Shown here piece by piece: positions 10,928 through 20,220 of a stretch of 64,000 nt of DNA (the first letter of the stretch is position 1; each line of letters opens with the position of its first letter). This DNA comes from Nisaea sediminum (lineage in GTDB: Bacteria > Pseudomonadota > Alphaproteobacteria > Thalassobaculales > Thalassobaculaceae). The translations under genes and the position numbers were made by a program. The notes under the pieces were generated by a model that did not search any database, was not told the origin of the DNA, and saw only the letters and a list, made by a program, of their open reading frames with translations. The stretch lies in contig NZ_JACZCQ010000006.1 in the NCBI RefSeq assembly GCF_014904705.1, positions 806,001 through 870,000 on the forward strand. The letters run 5' to 3'.

Positions 10928-12094
10928 ATGTCCGCTTCCTCCTCCGAAGCCACGCTGCCCTACCGTCTCCGCCTGCCCGGGCCGACCGCCGTGCCGGAGC
11001 GCGTGCTCCAGGCCGCCGCGCGTCCCATGATCGCGCATCGCGGGCCCGAGTTCCTCGCCCGCTTCAAATCGATCCTCGACCGGCTACAGCCGATCCTCGG
11101 GCGCTCCGGCATTCCGCCTTTCGTCTTCGCCTCGACCGGAATCGGGGCGATGGAATCGGCGGTGGTGAACGTTGCCGGACCCGGCAAGCGGGTGCTGATC
11201 ACGACCAACGGGCAGTGGGGACCGGTGTTCCGGCGGCTGGCCGAGGGGATCGGGGCGGAGGTCGACGAGGTCGTCTCGCCGCTCGGCGCACCGGTCGATC
11301 TCGACGGCGTGCGGAAGGCGCTTTCCGAGAAGGACTATGCCGCGGTCCTGACGGTGCACAGCGAGAGCTCGACGGGTGCGCTGAACGACCTCAAGGCGCT
11401 CGGCGCCATCGTCGGCGAGACGGACGCATTGCTCTGCTGCGACAGTGTCAGCGGGCTCGCCGGGGCGGAGATGCGGGCGGATGCGTGGGGTGTCGACGTC
11501 GTGGTCTCGGCCTCGCAGAAATGCCTGATGTGCCCGCCGGGCCTCGGCATCGCCAGCGTCAGCGAGAAGGCCTGGGAGGTGATCTCCCGCGACGATCGCG
11601 GGCCGCGCGGCTATTTCGACTACCGCAAGTTCCGCCCGAATTCGGAAAAGGGCGAGCCGACCTACACCGCGCCCATCGCGATGCTGAACGCGCTCGACGA
11701 GTCCCTGACGATGATCGGCGAGACCGGTCTGGAGGAGACGCTTGCTCGGCACAAGCGGCTGAACCGGATGCTGACCGCCGGACTGCAGGCGCTCGGCTTC
11801 TCCCTCTTCCCGGAAGGCGCGCCGAGCCCGACCCTGGTGGTGATGCGCACGCCGGGCGGCGTTTCCGCGCCGAAGCTGATCGCTTGTCTGCAGGACCATT
11901 ATAATTGTGCCATCGCGGGAACCCGCTTTGAGGAACTGAAGGAGAGCCTGGTCCGGATCGGTACCATGGGCTGGGTAGACGAGACGGATATCCGTACCGA
12001 CCTGGAACAGATCGCCGGCGCGCTCGTCGATCTCGACAGTGCGGCGGACATCGGCACAGCGCTGTCGGCGGCTGAAGCGGCACGCGGCGGGTGA
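10928..12094 (+). CDS. Class V aminotransferase (alanine-glyoxylate / serine-pyruvate type)
   Basis: 388 aa PLP-dependent enzyme of the AGT1/PucG group. Visible features are the N-terminal substrate motif RLPGPTAVPERVL, the cofactor Asp in CCDSVSGLAG (D172), the Schiff-base lysine in SASQKCLMCPPGL (K198), and the C-terminal RIGTMGW substrate-carboxylate loop. The start is the ATG at 10928; an upstream extension to 10841 is not family-like. The amino donor and acceptor (Ala, Ser or ureidoglycine with glyoxylate or pyruvate) cannot be read from sequence. Neighbours give no pathway, although a hydantoinase pair 6 kb downstream would fit purine or amide catabolism. Confidence 0.88.
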   Translation: MSASSSEATLPYRLRLPGPTAVPERVLQAAARPMIAHRGPEFLARFKSILDRLQPILGRSGIPPFVFASTGIGAMESAVVNVAGPGKRVLITTNGQWGPVFRRLAEGIGAEVDEVVSPLGAPVDLDGVRKALSEKDYAAVLTVHSESSTGALNDLKALGAIVGETDALLCCDSVSGLAGAEMRADAWGVDVVVSASQKCLMCPPGLGIASVSEKAWEVISRDDRGPRGYFDYRKFRPNSEKGEPTYTAPIAMLNALDESLTMIGETGLEETLARHKRLNRMLTAGLQALGFSLFPEGAPSPTLVVMRTPGGVSAPKLIACLQDHYNCAIAGTRFEELKESLVRIGTMGWVDETDIRTDLEQIAGALVDLDSAADIGTALSAAEAARGG

Positions 12095-12197
12095 TTTGGG
12101 GCACGTCACGGGATTCTTGTCCTGTTTACAGTGCGATGGGTTTTGTCGGCGGGATCTGATCGGCTAGGGTCAGGGATGTCCCGAACGAAGAGCGCGC

Positions 12198-13973
12198 ATG
12201 ATGGTACCCGCTGAAAGAGACCCGCTGTATCTGGCGGAAACCGAGCGTCTGATGGCCGTGGCCCAAGCGGCGCTGGATCGCGGGGACTTTGCGCAGTCGG
12301 CGCGGGAATTCCGGGTACTTGCCTGCCGTCATCCGGCGAGCTCGGCCGGCTGGGTGCAGGCAGCCGCGGTCGGCCTGCGGGCGGGAGACAGAGCGCTTGC
12401 CCTCGACGCGGCACGGCACGCGATGCTGCTCAATCCGTCCGCCCAGCCGTCGACCGCCCTGCTGGCCGCCGCGTCGGCCGGCGAAGCGGCACCTGTCCGT
12501 CATGCCGCAACAGCCTTCTGGGCCCTGACTCACAATGACAAGCCGGAGGCGCTCGGCGCCTTGGCGAGCAGTTATCTCGAGCTCGGCCGCGCGCGCGAGG
12601 CCGAACGCGTTGCCCGCGATGCCCTGGGCGCTGCTCCCGGACTGGACTGGGTCCGGGTCAATCTGGCGACGACGCTGCGAGCGGACGGACGGGAGGACGC
12701 TGCCCTGGACGAGCTCCGCCGGGCCCTGATCATCGCGCCGTGCGGAACCCTCGCCTGGCGCCGCCTAGCGGTCCTCGCCGAAAACCTGAGCCGGCTCGGT
12801 CTCGCTGAACGCGCCTCCGGCCGCGCCCTCCTGATCGACCCGCAGGACCATGGCAGCGCGGTGATCCTTTCGATTGCGGAACGGCGTCTCGGCAAGCAGG
12901 AAGCCGCGCTGCGCCGGCTTGAGGCCTTGCCGGAAGGGATGGAGGGAGAGGTTGGACGGGACGCGGCCGAGTTCGAAATGGGGACGATTCTCGACCGCCT
13001 CGGACGCTATCGGGAGGCCTGGGGACATTTCGAGCGGGGCAACCTGATCGCCACCCGGCGCGCGCCGCCGGGCGATGCCGATCCCGGCCCGTTCCTTGCG
13101 ACGCTCGACGCCTACGCGGCAACGCTCTCGGGCGGTTGGCCGGGGCGCTGGACCCCGCTCTCGGAAACCGAGCCGCCAACGGTCTTCATGGTCGGATTCC
13201 CGCGCTCCGGAACGACCCTGCTGGACCAGATCCTGGACGCCCATCCGGATGTTCGGGTGATCGAGGAACGGCCGGTGCTCTCCAGCGTCGGCGCCGGGTT
13301 CGCGGCGGCGGGCGCGGACGCGCTCGCGGAGCGGCTTGCCAAGCTCGACGAGGCAGGGGCCGCCAAGTTGCGCTCCGAATATGCCGAGAAGATCGCGCGC
13401 TGGGGCGGCGACGGGCTGCCCCGTGTCGTGGTCGACAAGATGCCGCTCAACATCGTCTATCTGCCCCTTGCCCTCAGACTTTATCCAAGAGCGAAGGTGA
13501 TCCTCTCCCTGCGCCATCCCTGCGACTGTTGCCTCAGCTGCTTCATGCAGTCGATGCAGCTGAATTCCGCAATGGCGAACTTCACCACGATGGCGGGTGC
13601 GGCTGCGCTATATGAACGCGTCATGGCGCTCTGGCAGGAGATCGAGCGCACCCTGTCGCCCGACCATATCTCCGTGCGCTACGAGGATCTGGTGACCGAC
13701 ACCGAGGACACGGCGCGCCGGGTGGTGGATTTTCTCGGTCTCGACTGGACCGACGATATCCTCGATCACACCGGGCATGCGAAGTCCCGCGGGGTGATCC
13801 GGACGCCGAGCTTCCGCCAGGTTTCCGAGCCGATCTATAACCGTGCGGTCGGGCGCTGGGCCAGGTATCGCGACTTGATGGAGCCCTATCTGGAAACGCT
13901 CGCTCCGTTCGCCCGGAGCTTCGGATACGATGACCCGAGAGAGGTTCCGCAGGGAGGTGAAGATGGCAGATAG
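12198..13973 (+). CDS. TPR-repeat sulfotransferase family protein
   Basis: 591 aa. The first 300 residues are Ala/Arg-rich helical repeats of TPR type (ALDRGDFAQSAREFRVLACRHP, SYLELGRAREAERVARDAL). The C-terminal domain is a PAPS-dependent sulfotransferase with the 5'-phosphosulfate loop GFPRSGTTLLDQIL near residues 332-345 and a 3'-phosphate region around ILSLRHPCDC. No signal peptide or transmembrane segment is seen, so it is probably cytosolic. Such fusions are widespread in proteobacteria and of unknown substrate; TPRs may bind a protein or carrier target. Its end overlaps the next gene by 11 bp. Confidence 0.85.
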   Translation: MMVPAERDPLYLAETERLMAVAQAALDRGDFAQSAREFRVLACRHPASSAGWVQAAAVGLRAGDRALALDAARHAMLLNPSAQPSTALLAAASAGEAAPVRHAATAFWALTHNDKPEALGALASSYLELGRAREAERVARDALGAAPGLDWVRVNLATTLRADGREDAALDELRRALIIAPCGTLAWRRLAVLAENLSRLGLAERASGRALLIDPQDHGSAVILSIAERRLGKQEAALRRLEALPEGMEGEVGRDAAEFEMGTILDRLGRYREAWGHFERGNLIATRRAPPGDADPGPFLATLDAYAATLSGGWPGRWTPLSETEPPTVFMVGFPRSGTTLLDQILDAHPDVRVIEERPVLSSVGAGFAAAGADALAERLAKLDEAGAAKLRSEYAEKIARWGGDGLPRVVVDKMPLNIVYLPLALRLYPRAKVILSLRHPCDCCLSCFMQSMQLNSAMANFTTMAGAAALYERVMALWQEIERTLSPDHISVRYEDLVTDTEDTARRVVDFLGLDWTDDILDHTGHAKSRGVIRTPSFRQVSEPIYNRAVGRWARYRDLMEPYLETLAPFARSFGYDDPREVPQGGEDGR

Positions 13974-14751
13974 GGACAATTGGGGCTGGAAGGCCCGCTT
14001 CGGCATGTTCATCGTCTCCAGTGAAGCCGTTCCGGAAGCGGAATGGTGGGCCATGCTGCCGCCGGACGTCTCCGTCCATGCCGCCCGTATTGCCGCGCCC
14101 GCGCCCTGGGCGAGCTGGAACGGCGGCCGGAGCGATATCGAGCTTTCCGCGGATCTCGCCCGCGGAGCGGAGCATTTCCGGGGCATGCGTCTCTCGGCGG
14201 TGGTGCTGGGTCACAGTTCCTCCAGCCTTGTCGGCGGCAAGGGCTGGGACGTCGCGGTGATTGCACGGCTCTCGGAAATTCTCGGACCGGGCGTTGCGGT
14301 GACGACCAACATGTTCGACTGTTTCGCGGCGCTGAAGGCGTCCGGCGTCGAACGTCCCTTCCTCGTCTTCCCGCCCTGGTTCAATGACGCGACGCTGGAA
14401 ACGGGCCTCGCCTATATCGAAGCGCACGGGGTCGCGCCCGCGGGCCATCTCCGCTACGACCCCGGCCCCGGCTGGCGCGATGTGCCGTTCGCCGAGATGT
14501 ACCCGCGCGGCCTCGGCTTCGAGCAGCAGATCGAGCCGCTCTATGCCCAGATCAGGGCGGCCTGCCCCTTGGAAGCGGATGGCGTGCTGATCCTCGGCAC
14601 CGGCTTCCGCTGCGTTGGCGTCATCGAGGCGCTGGAGTGGGACCTCGACCGGCCGGTGATCACGGCGAACCAGGCGAGCCTCTGGCATTGCCTGAAACTG
14701 GCGGGCGTGAAAGCGGAGATCGCGGGATACGGGCGGCTGCTCAGGGGCTGA
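13963..14751 (+). CDS. Asp/Glu racemase superfamily protein (maleate isomerase/arylmalonate decarboxylase-like)
   Basis: 262 aa. The start at 13963 is fixed by an ideal GGGAGGTGAAG ribosome-binding site inside the end of the sulfotransferase gene. The overall pattern is that of maleate isomerase and arylmalonate decarboxylase: an early Ala/Trp-rich loop, a VVLGHSSSS turn where an active-site Cys usually sits, and VGVIEALEW near the C-terminus. By eye both usual catalytic cysteines are replaced; cysteines are found instead at 120 (NMFDC) and 217 (GFRC). The catalysed reaction is therefore unknown. Coupling to the sulfotransferase suggests a linked function. Confidence 0.75.
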   Translation: MADRDNWGWKARFGMFIVSSEAVPEAEWWAMLPPDVSVHAARIAAPAPWASWNGGRSDIELSADLARGAEHFRGMRLSAVVLGHSSSSLVGGKGWDVAVIARLSEILGPGVAVTTNMFDCFAALKASGVERPFLVFPPWFNDATLETGLAYIEAHGVAPAGHLRYDPGPGWRDVPFAEMYPRGLGFEQQIEPLYAQIRAACPLEADGVLILGTGFRCVGVIEALEWDLDRPVITANQASLWHCLKLAGVKAEIAGYGRLLRG

Positions 14752-14847
14752 CTCCTGCCGCGCGGACGTTTTGATGCAGGTCAACTCGCCGCCGCCGGCA
14801 CTCGGGCATGATGCCGCCCGTCAGATAACAGCCGACGTTCGGGAGCG

Positions 14848-17079
14848 ATGACGGCAACAGAGGCCAAACGCGATAATTCGCCTCTTTCGGGAGCCGCACG
14901 CGGTCCCGGAACCGGCATGCTCATCGGCCTGATCGTCGGCGTGCTCGCACTGGCGGCGGTGGCGATGGCGGTTGCTGTCGAGCGGATCCAGACCGCCCTG
15001 CTGGAGCGCGATGCGATCTCCATGGGACTGCGCTGGACGGACGGGCTCGCCGGCCATCTCGACTCGCTCGTGCCGGTGCTCCGGGGCGAAGAGCTGTCGG
15101 AGACGGACGGGCGCACCATTGCGCTGGCCTCCCGGCTCGGCGGTCTCCGCGATTTCGTGATCTTCGACCAGACCGGCCGCGCCGTCGCCTCCTCGAATGC
15201 GGCCGAACTCGGCCGCGTGAACAGCTCCGCCTACTGGGAGGATCAGGTGCTGCGCGGGCAGCCCCACGTGGCGCTGGAGACCGTCCCGGATCCGGCCGGA
15301 GGATCGCCTGCCGTGGTTGCCGAGACCTATCTTCCGGTCTTCGATCCCGCTTCCGGTGCCCGGCGCGTGATCGGCGCGTTCGAGGCCTATCTCGACGTGA
15401 CGGCGAGCGCCGAGGCTTATCGCCGGCTCGGCCTTTACATGTCTGTCGTCGGGGTCACGCTGATCCTGCTGTCCGGCGGCACCGCCATCGCCTTCGTCTG
15501 GCGCAACGCCGTGCATCGTTCCGAGCGCGAGCAGGCCCTGGCGCTGGCGCGGGAGGCCGCGATTGCCGCCAATGACGCCAAATCGCGTTTCCTCGCGACG
15601 GTGAGCCACGAGATCCGGACCCCGATGAGCGGCGTGCTGGCGACCCTCGAGTTGATGGAGCGGACGCCTCTGCAGGACAGCCAGCGGGAGATGCTCTCGG
15701 TGGTCCGCCGCTCCGCCGAGGCGCTGCTGGATCTGCTGAACCAGATCCTCGATCTCTCGAAGATCGAAGCGGGCAAGCTCGACCTGAACCTCCGGCCTTT
15801 CGGTCCGCGGGAGATGCTGGAAAGCGCCGTCGCGATCATGCGGCCGGCCGCCGCGCGGAAATCCGTCGGGCTTGACCTTTCCGTGGCGCCGGACGTGCCG
15901 CCAGTCGTGCTGGGCGACGACGCCCGGCTGCGGCAGATCCTGCTCAACCTGATCGGCAACGCGGTCAAGTTCACCGAAAGCGGCAGCGTGACCATCACCC
16001 TCGAACGGGATGGCGCTCCCGACGACGGCATCGCGATTTCGGTCGCGGACACGGGGATCGGTATCGAACCGTCGGCGCTTGGGCGCCTCTTCATGCCGTT
16101 CGAGCAGGCCGATAACGCCACCGCGGCGCAATATGGCGGAACCGGCCTCGGATTGGCGGTCTCCCGGCAATTGGCGGAACTGATGGGCGGGCGGCTCGCG
16201 GCCGAGTCCGTTCCGGGTGCGGGAAGCACGTTCCGGATTCTCGTGCCTCTACCGGCCAGCGACGAAAGCCCGGTCGGCGATTCTGCCGAACGTTTCGAAG
16301 GGGCGAGTCTCGGCCTCTCTGTTCTGGTGGCGGAAGATGACGAGACGAACAGATGGGTGGTCGAGCGCCAGCTTGGTCTGCTCGGCTGCAGTGTGACGGT
16401 CGCCGAGAACGGGGCGGAGGCCCTGGAGCGATGGCGCCGGGAACCCGAGCGCTGGCAGGTCCTGATCACGGACTGGCACATGCCGGTACTGGACGGTCCG
16501 GGTCTGCTGCAGGCGTTGAGGGAAGAGCAGGTGATTCCCGACCGTCTGGTGATGATGACGGCCGCCGGGGCACCCGAGGATATTGCGGCGGCGCGCGCCG
16601 CCGGTGCCGACGCGGTCCTGATCAAGCCGGTCTCGCTTCAGGCGCTTGCGGACGCATTGGTTCCCGGGGGCGCGGCCGCGACCGCTGCGCCCGGAGCGAT
16701 TGAAGAAGACTCCGGTGCAGCGACCGGCCTATCGGTGCTCGACACCAGGGAACTTTCCGCGATGTGCGGCGGCGATGCGGTGCTGCTTGCCGGTGCGCTC
16801 GAGCGGTTTGCCGCCCGGCTGGAAGTCTCGCTGGATCTGTTGTCCTCCGGGGAAGCGCCGGGGCGGATTGCCGCGGAAGCTCACAAGCTGCGCGGGGCCG
16901 CGGCCTCGGTCGGTGCGGAGCGCCTGGCGGCGGCCGCAGGCGCGCTGGAAGAACATGCGCGGAGCTTCGCCGGAAGCCGGATCGATGCGGCGGATCTGGA
17001 GACTTTGAACCGGGAAGCGGTACTGTTGCGGGAAGCGCTGGCGGATGACCCGGCGGACAAACGGGGAGAGAGTGCGTGA
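14848..17079 (+). CDS. Membrane hybrid sensor histidine kinase (HisKA-HATPase-REC-Hpt)
   Basis: 743 aa. There are two transmembrane segments (about residues 30-50 and 195-220) with a periplasmic sensor of about 140 residues between them. Next come the HisKA box SHEIRTPM (His near 253), an HATPase domain (NAVKFTESG, DTGIGI, GGTGLGLA), a receiver domain with its phospho-acceptor in ITDWHMPVLDG (about 542) and LIKPVS, and a C-terminal Hpt domain (AHKLRGAAAS, His near 678). This is a complete His-Asp-His phosphorelay in one protein, so an external receiver is expected: the next gene overlaps it and encodes one. The signal sensed is not evident. Confidence 0.93.
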   Translation: MTATEAKRDNSPLSGAARGPGTGMLIGLIVGVLALAAVAMAVAVERIQTALLERDAISMGLRWTDGLAGHLDSLVPVLRGEELSETDGRTIALASRLGGLRDFVIFDQTGRAVASSNAAELGRVNSSAYWEDQVLRGQPHVALETVPDPAGGSPAVVAETYLPVFDPASGARRVIGAFEAYLDVTASAEAYRRLGLYMSVVGVTLILLSGGTAIAFVWRNAVHRSEREQALALAREAAIAANDAKSRFLATVSHEIRTPMSGVLATLELMERTPLQDSQREMLSVVRRSAEALLDLLNQILDLSKIEAGKLDLNLRPFGPREMLESAVAIMRPAAARKSVGLDLSVAPDVPPVVLGDDARLRQILLNLIGNAVKFTESGSVTITLERDGAPDDGIAISVADTGIGIEPSALGRLFMPFEQADNATAAQYGGTGLGLAVSRQLAELMGGRLAAESVPGAGSTFRILVPLPASDESPVGDSAERFEGASLGLSVLVAEDDETNRWVVERQLGLLGCSVTVAENGAEALERWRREPERWQVLITDWHMPVLDGPGLLQALREEQVIPDRLVMMTAAGAPEDIAAARAAGADAVLIKPVSLQALADALVPGGAAATAAPGAIEEDSGAATGLSVLDTRELSAMCGGDAVLLAGALERFAARLEVSLDLLSSGEAPGRIAAEAHKLRGAAASVGAERLAAAAGALEEHARSFAGSRIDAADLETLNREAVLLREALADDPADKRGESA

Positions 17080-17480
17080 CCGACGCTTATGACGGCATCG
17101 ATGTGCTGGTCATCGAGGATGACGAGTTCCAGCGCGGGCTCAGTGTCCAGGCGCTCCAGGTGCTCGGCTTTCCGGTGATCCGCGAGGCCGGTGATGGGGA
17201 GGAGGGCCTGAAGGCCTGCGTCGCGAAGCTGCCGGATCTGATCCTGTGCGACATCGAGATGGAGCCGATGGACGGGATCGCCTTCCTCAAGGCCCTTCGC
17301 CGCACGAAATCGAACGTCGTCCGGGAGATCCCGATCGTCTTCCTGACCTCGCACAACGAGTCGGAAACGGTCCGCGAGGCCATCGCGGCGGGCGTCGATG
17401 CCTTCATCATCAAGCCCCTGACGCTGAAGAAACTGAAGGACCGGGTCGACGCGGTCTTTGCCCGGCCGCGCGGGTTCTGA
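17076..17480 (+). CDS. Single-domain response regulator (CheY-like)
   Basis: 134 aa, one receiver domain without an output domain. Acidic pair IEDDE, phospho-acceptor in LILCDIEMEPMDG (about D56), conserved Thr in FLTSHN and Lys in IIKPLT. The start is GTG at 17076, overlapping the stop of the hybrid kinase (GTGA). It is the probable recipient of the phosphoryl group from the kinase's Hpt domain; the downstream target is unknown. Confidence 0.92.
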   Translation: MTDAYDGIDVLVIEDDEFQRGLSVQALQVLGFPVIREAGDGEEGLKACVAKLPDLILCDIEMEPMDGIAFLKALRRTKSNVVREIPIVFLTSHNESETVREAIAAGVDAFIIKPLTLKKLKDRVDAVFARPRGF

Positions 17481-17587
17481 GCCGACTCCGTGCACCCCGC
17501 CATATGCCCGAGAGGCTCACGGCATAGAATTTGATAAGGTTTTGATCGGATAATCCGTGCAACCGAGGCAGATCCGGAACCCAGGGT

Positions 17588-18085
17588 GTGAGCTGGCAAT
17601 ACGAGACTTCATTCGAAAGTGAAGATCCCGCGGTCGGCAGGTTCCTCCGGCTCTGGGAGGATCGCTGCGTCGGAGAGGCCCTGCCGTCGCGCAAATCCTT
17701 CGAAATCACCGACCTCAAGGAGTGGCTGGGCCATATCCTGATTCTCGACGCAATCGACGGCGGGGCGGATTTCCGCTACCGGCTGGTCGGCGTGGAGATC
17801 GTCAGGGCCGTTGGCCGGGACTATACCGGCCGGCTGATGTCGGAATGCGAATTCGAGGTGCCGGCCAGACAGGTGATCGGGGAATTCCGCGCGGTCGTCG
17901 AGGCGCGCCGTCCGCTGGTGCGCCGCGGGCATGTCACCTGGGCGCCGGACCGGAGCTGGCGCAGCTTCCAGTCTGTCCATGCGCCGCTCGCCTCGGACGG
18001 TCATATTGTCGACAAGACCATGGGCGTGCTGCTGATCGGCGATACCGCACCCCGTTTTCCCGGCTTGGGGTCTTACGTTCGCTGA
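17588..18085 (+). CDS. PAS-domain protein (Rhodospirillales-type, PAS_5-like)
   Basis: 165 aa, single-domain soluble protein. The core (RFLRLWEDRC, LPSRKSFEITDLKEWLGHILILDA, FRYRLVGVEIVRAVGRDYTGR, a later segment with HAPLA) matches the stand-alone PAS family abundant in Rhodospirillales, where many paralogues occur per genome. It probably starts at a GTG (17588), with another GTG two bases upstream in another frame. It lies about 110 bp downstream of the kinase/receiver pair in the same direction and may be a sensor or adaptor for it. Ligand unknown. Confidence 0.75.
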   Translation: MSWQYETSFESEDPAVGRFLRLWEDRCVGEALPSRKSFEITDLKEWLGHILILDAIDGGADFRYRLVGVEIVRAVGRDYTGRLMSECEFEVPARQVIGEFRAVVEARRPLVRRGHVTWAPDRSWRSFQSVHAPLASDGHIVDKTMGVLLIGDTAPRFPGLGSYVR

Positions 18086-18141
18086 TCCGGGCGCGCTAGA
18101 GTGACGGTTCCCGTCCTGCCCAACCCCGAGAGTTCTTCCGC

Positions 18142-20220
18142 ATGATTTCCCTCAAGGCCCCCTGGCGGATCGGCGTCGATGTGGGGGGCACCTTCACGGA
18201 TATGGTCGTTGCCGGCGCGGATGGCGCGCTGCATGTGTTCAAAGTGCCGTCGGTGCCGTCTGACCCGGCGAAGGGCGTGATGAACGCGGTGGCGAAGGCG
18301 GCGGCGGATCTCGGTCTCTCCGAAGCCGATTTCCTCGGGCGATGTTCCTTTTTCGCACACGGCTCTACGGTCGCGACCAACACGCTGCTGGAGCGCAAGG
18401 GCGCGCGGGTCGGGATGCTGACGACCGAGGGCTTCCGCGATTCCCTCGAGATCCGGCGCGGCATACGACCCAATCCCTGGGACCATCGCACGCCTTATCC
18501 GGAAGTGCTGGTGCCGCGCTATCTGCGCCGTCCGGTCGCCGGACGGCTGGACACGCACGGCCGGGAACTGGAACCGCTCGATCTCGGCCAGGTGCGGGAT
18601 ATCGGCGCACGGTTCCGGGCCGAGGGCGTCGAGGCTGTGGCGATTTGCCTGATGAACGCTTTCGCCAACCCGGCGCACGAGATCGCGGCGGCGGAAGTGC
18701 TGGCCGAGAGCTGGGGTGGCGGCTGGATCGCCCGTTCCAGCGCTGTCGCGCCGATCATCGGCGAATACGAACGCGGCTCGACGACGGTGGTCAGCGCCTA
18801 TGTCGCGCCGCGCGTGGTCGGCTATCTGCAGGAACTGGAGGCGGCGCTGGCGGCCGCGGGGCTCCGCCACAAGCTTTTCATGCTGCAATCGAACGGCGGC
18901 GCGGTCTCGGTCGGGCAGATCGCGGAGCGCCCGGTGAACCTGATCCTCTCCGGGCCTGCGGCCGGGGTCGGCTCGATGCGGCATCTGGCGGAGGTCTCCG
19001 GCCATGACGACCTGCTCTCGATGGAGATCGGCGGCACGAGCTGCGACGTCATGCTGATGTCCGGCGGACGTATCGCGATCACCGACGAGCTTGCCGTCGC
19101 CGATTACGATCTCGTCATTCCCTCGGTCGATATCCACACCGTCGGGGCGGGCGGCGGAACCATCGCGGGGGTGGACGGCGCGGGCATGCTGTTCGCAGGA
19201 CCCAAGGGCGCCGGCGCCGATCCGGGGCCGGCCTGCTACGGCCTTGGCGGGAGCGAGCCGACGGTGACCGACGCCAATCTCGTGCTCGGGCGTCTGAAGC
19301 CCGGCGCCTATGCCGGCGGATCGGTGATTCTGGATCTCGAGAAGGCCCGCGCGGCGGTCCAAAGCCGTGTCGCCGGGCCGCTCGGGCTCACGATCGAAGA
19401 AGGGGCCGCCGGGATCATTCGCCTGGTCGAGCAGAACCTGCTGCATGCGGTGGAGCGGATCTCGATCCAGCGGGGGCAGAATCCGAGGCGCTTCCGGCTC
19501 GTCGCCTGCGGCGGGGCCGGGCCGATGCACGGCGCGCCGGTCGGCCGCAAGCTCGGCTGCGCGTCCGTCTATGTCCCGCGTCAGGCGGGTGCCTTCTGCG
19601 CCCTCGGCATGCTGCATTCCGACGTGCGGCAGGATTTCATGGACGTGCATTTCCAGGATCTCGATACGCTTTCGGAACAACCTCTGGAAGAGCGCTACCG
19701 GGTGCTGGAGGCGCGGGCACGGCACCTGCTCGCGGACGAGGGCTTTGCGGAAGAGGCGATGCGGACGGAGCGGGAGCTGGATCTGCGTTATGACGGCCAG
19801 CAATGGGATCTCCGCATTCCGGTTGCGTCGGAGGACGGCGCAACCGAGATCCGCGCCGCTTTCGAGCGCGAATACGAGCAGCGTTTCGGCCATCTCGTGG
19901 CGGGCGGACGCATCCTGATCACCGCGCTCCGCGTGGTCGGCAAGGGTCTGCTGCCGCCGCTCGCCGAGGCGCGGATGCCTCGGGCGCAGGGATCTGCGGC
20001 GCCGGTCGAACGGCGGCCGGTTTTCATCGACGAGCGTCACGGCATTTTGGAGACTGCGGTCTATCGCGGCGGCGATCTCCTGCCGGGGCATGACCTGCCC
20101 GGGCCGCTGCTGATCGAGGAGGCGACGACGACCATCTTCGCCGGTCCGGGCGACCGGGTGACAGTGGATGCGGCGGGGAACTATCTCATCACTTTCGAAG
20201 ACCGGGAGGCCTCGGCATGA
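18142..20220 (+). CDS. hyuA: Hydantoinase/oxoprolinase A-type subunit
   Basis: 692 aa. It belongs to the HyuA family of ATP-dependent amidohydrolases (N-methylhydantoinase, 5-oxoprolinase, acetophenone carboxylase). Visible marks are the actin-like phosphate loop IGVDVGGTFTDMV at the N-terminus, FAHGSTVATN, GPAAGVGS, MEIGGTSCDV, GAGGGTIA and ACGGAGPMHG. Its stop overlaps the start of hyuB (ATGA), as expected for a heteromeric enzyme. The substrate could be a hydantoin, 5-oxoproline or another cyclic amide and is not determined. Confidence 0.93.
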   Translation: MISLKAPWRIGVDVGGTFTDMVVAGADGALHVFKVPSVPSDPAKGVMNAVAKAAADLGLSEADFLGRCSFFAHGSTVATNTLLERKGARVGMLTTEGFRDSLEIRRGIRPNPWDHRTPYPEVLVPRYLRRPVAGRLDTHGRELEPLDLGQVRDIGARFRAEGVEAVAICLMNAFANPAHEIAAAEVLAESWGGGWIARSSAVAPIIGEYERGSTTVVSAYVAPRVVGYLQELEAALAAAGLRHKLFMLQSNGGAVSVGQIAERPVNLILSGPAAGVGSMRHLAEVSGHDDLLSMEIGGTSCDVMLMSGGRIAITDELAVADYDLVIPSVDIHTVGAGGGTIAGVDGAGMLFAGPKGAGADPGPACYGLGGSEPTVTDANLVLGRLKPGAYAGGSVILDLEKARAAVQSRVAGPLGLTIEEGAAGIIRLVEQNLLHAVERISIQRGQNPRRFRLVACGGAGPMHGAPVGRKLGCASVYVPRQAGAFCALGMLHSDVRQDFMDVHFQDLDTLSEQPLEERYRVLEARARHLLADEGFAEEAMRTERELDLRYDGQQWDLRIPVASEDGATEIRAAFEREYEQRFGHLVAGGRILITALRVVGKGLLPPLAEARMPRAQGSAAPVERRPVFIDERHGILETAVYRGGDLLPGHDLPGPLLIEEATTTIFAGPGDRVTVDAAGNYLITFEDREASA

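Noticed and set aside
14821-16170. 449-codon open frame on the minus strand across the hybrid kinase
   Set aside because: It shadows conserved HisKA and HATPase codons; its composition and lack of motifs mark it as an artefact of GC-rich third positions.
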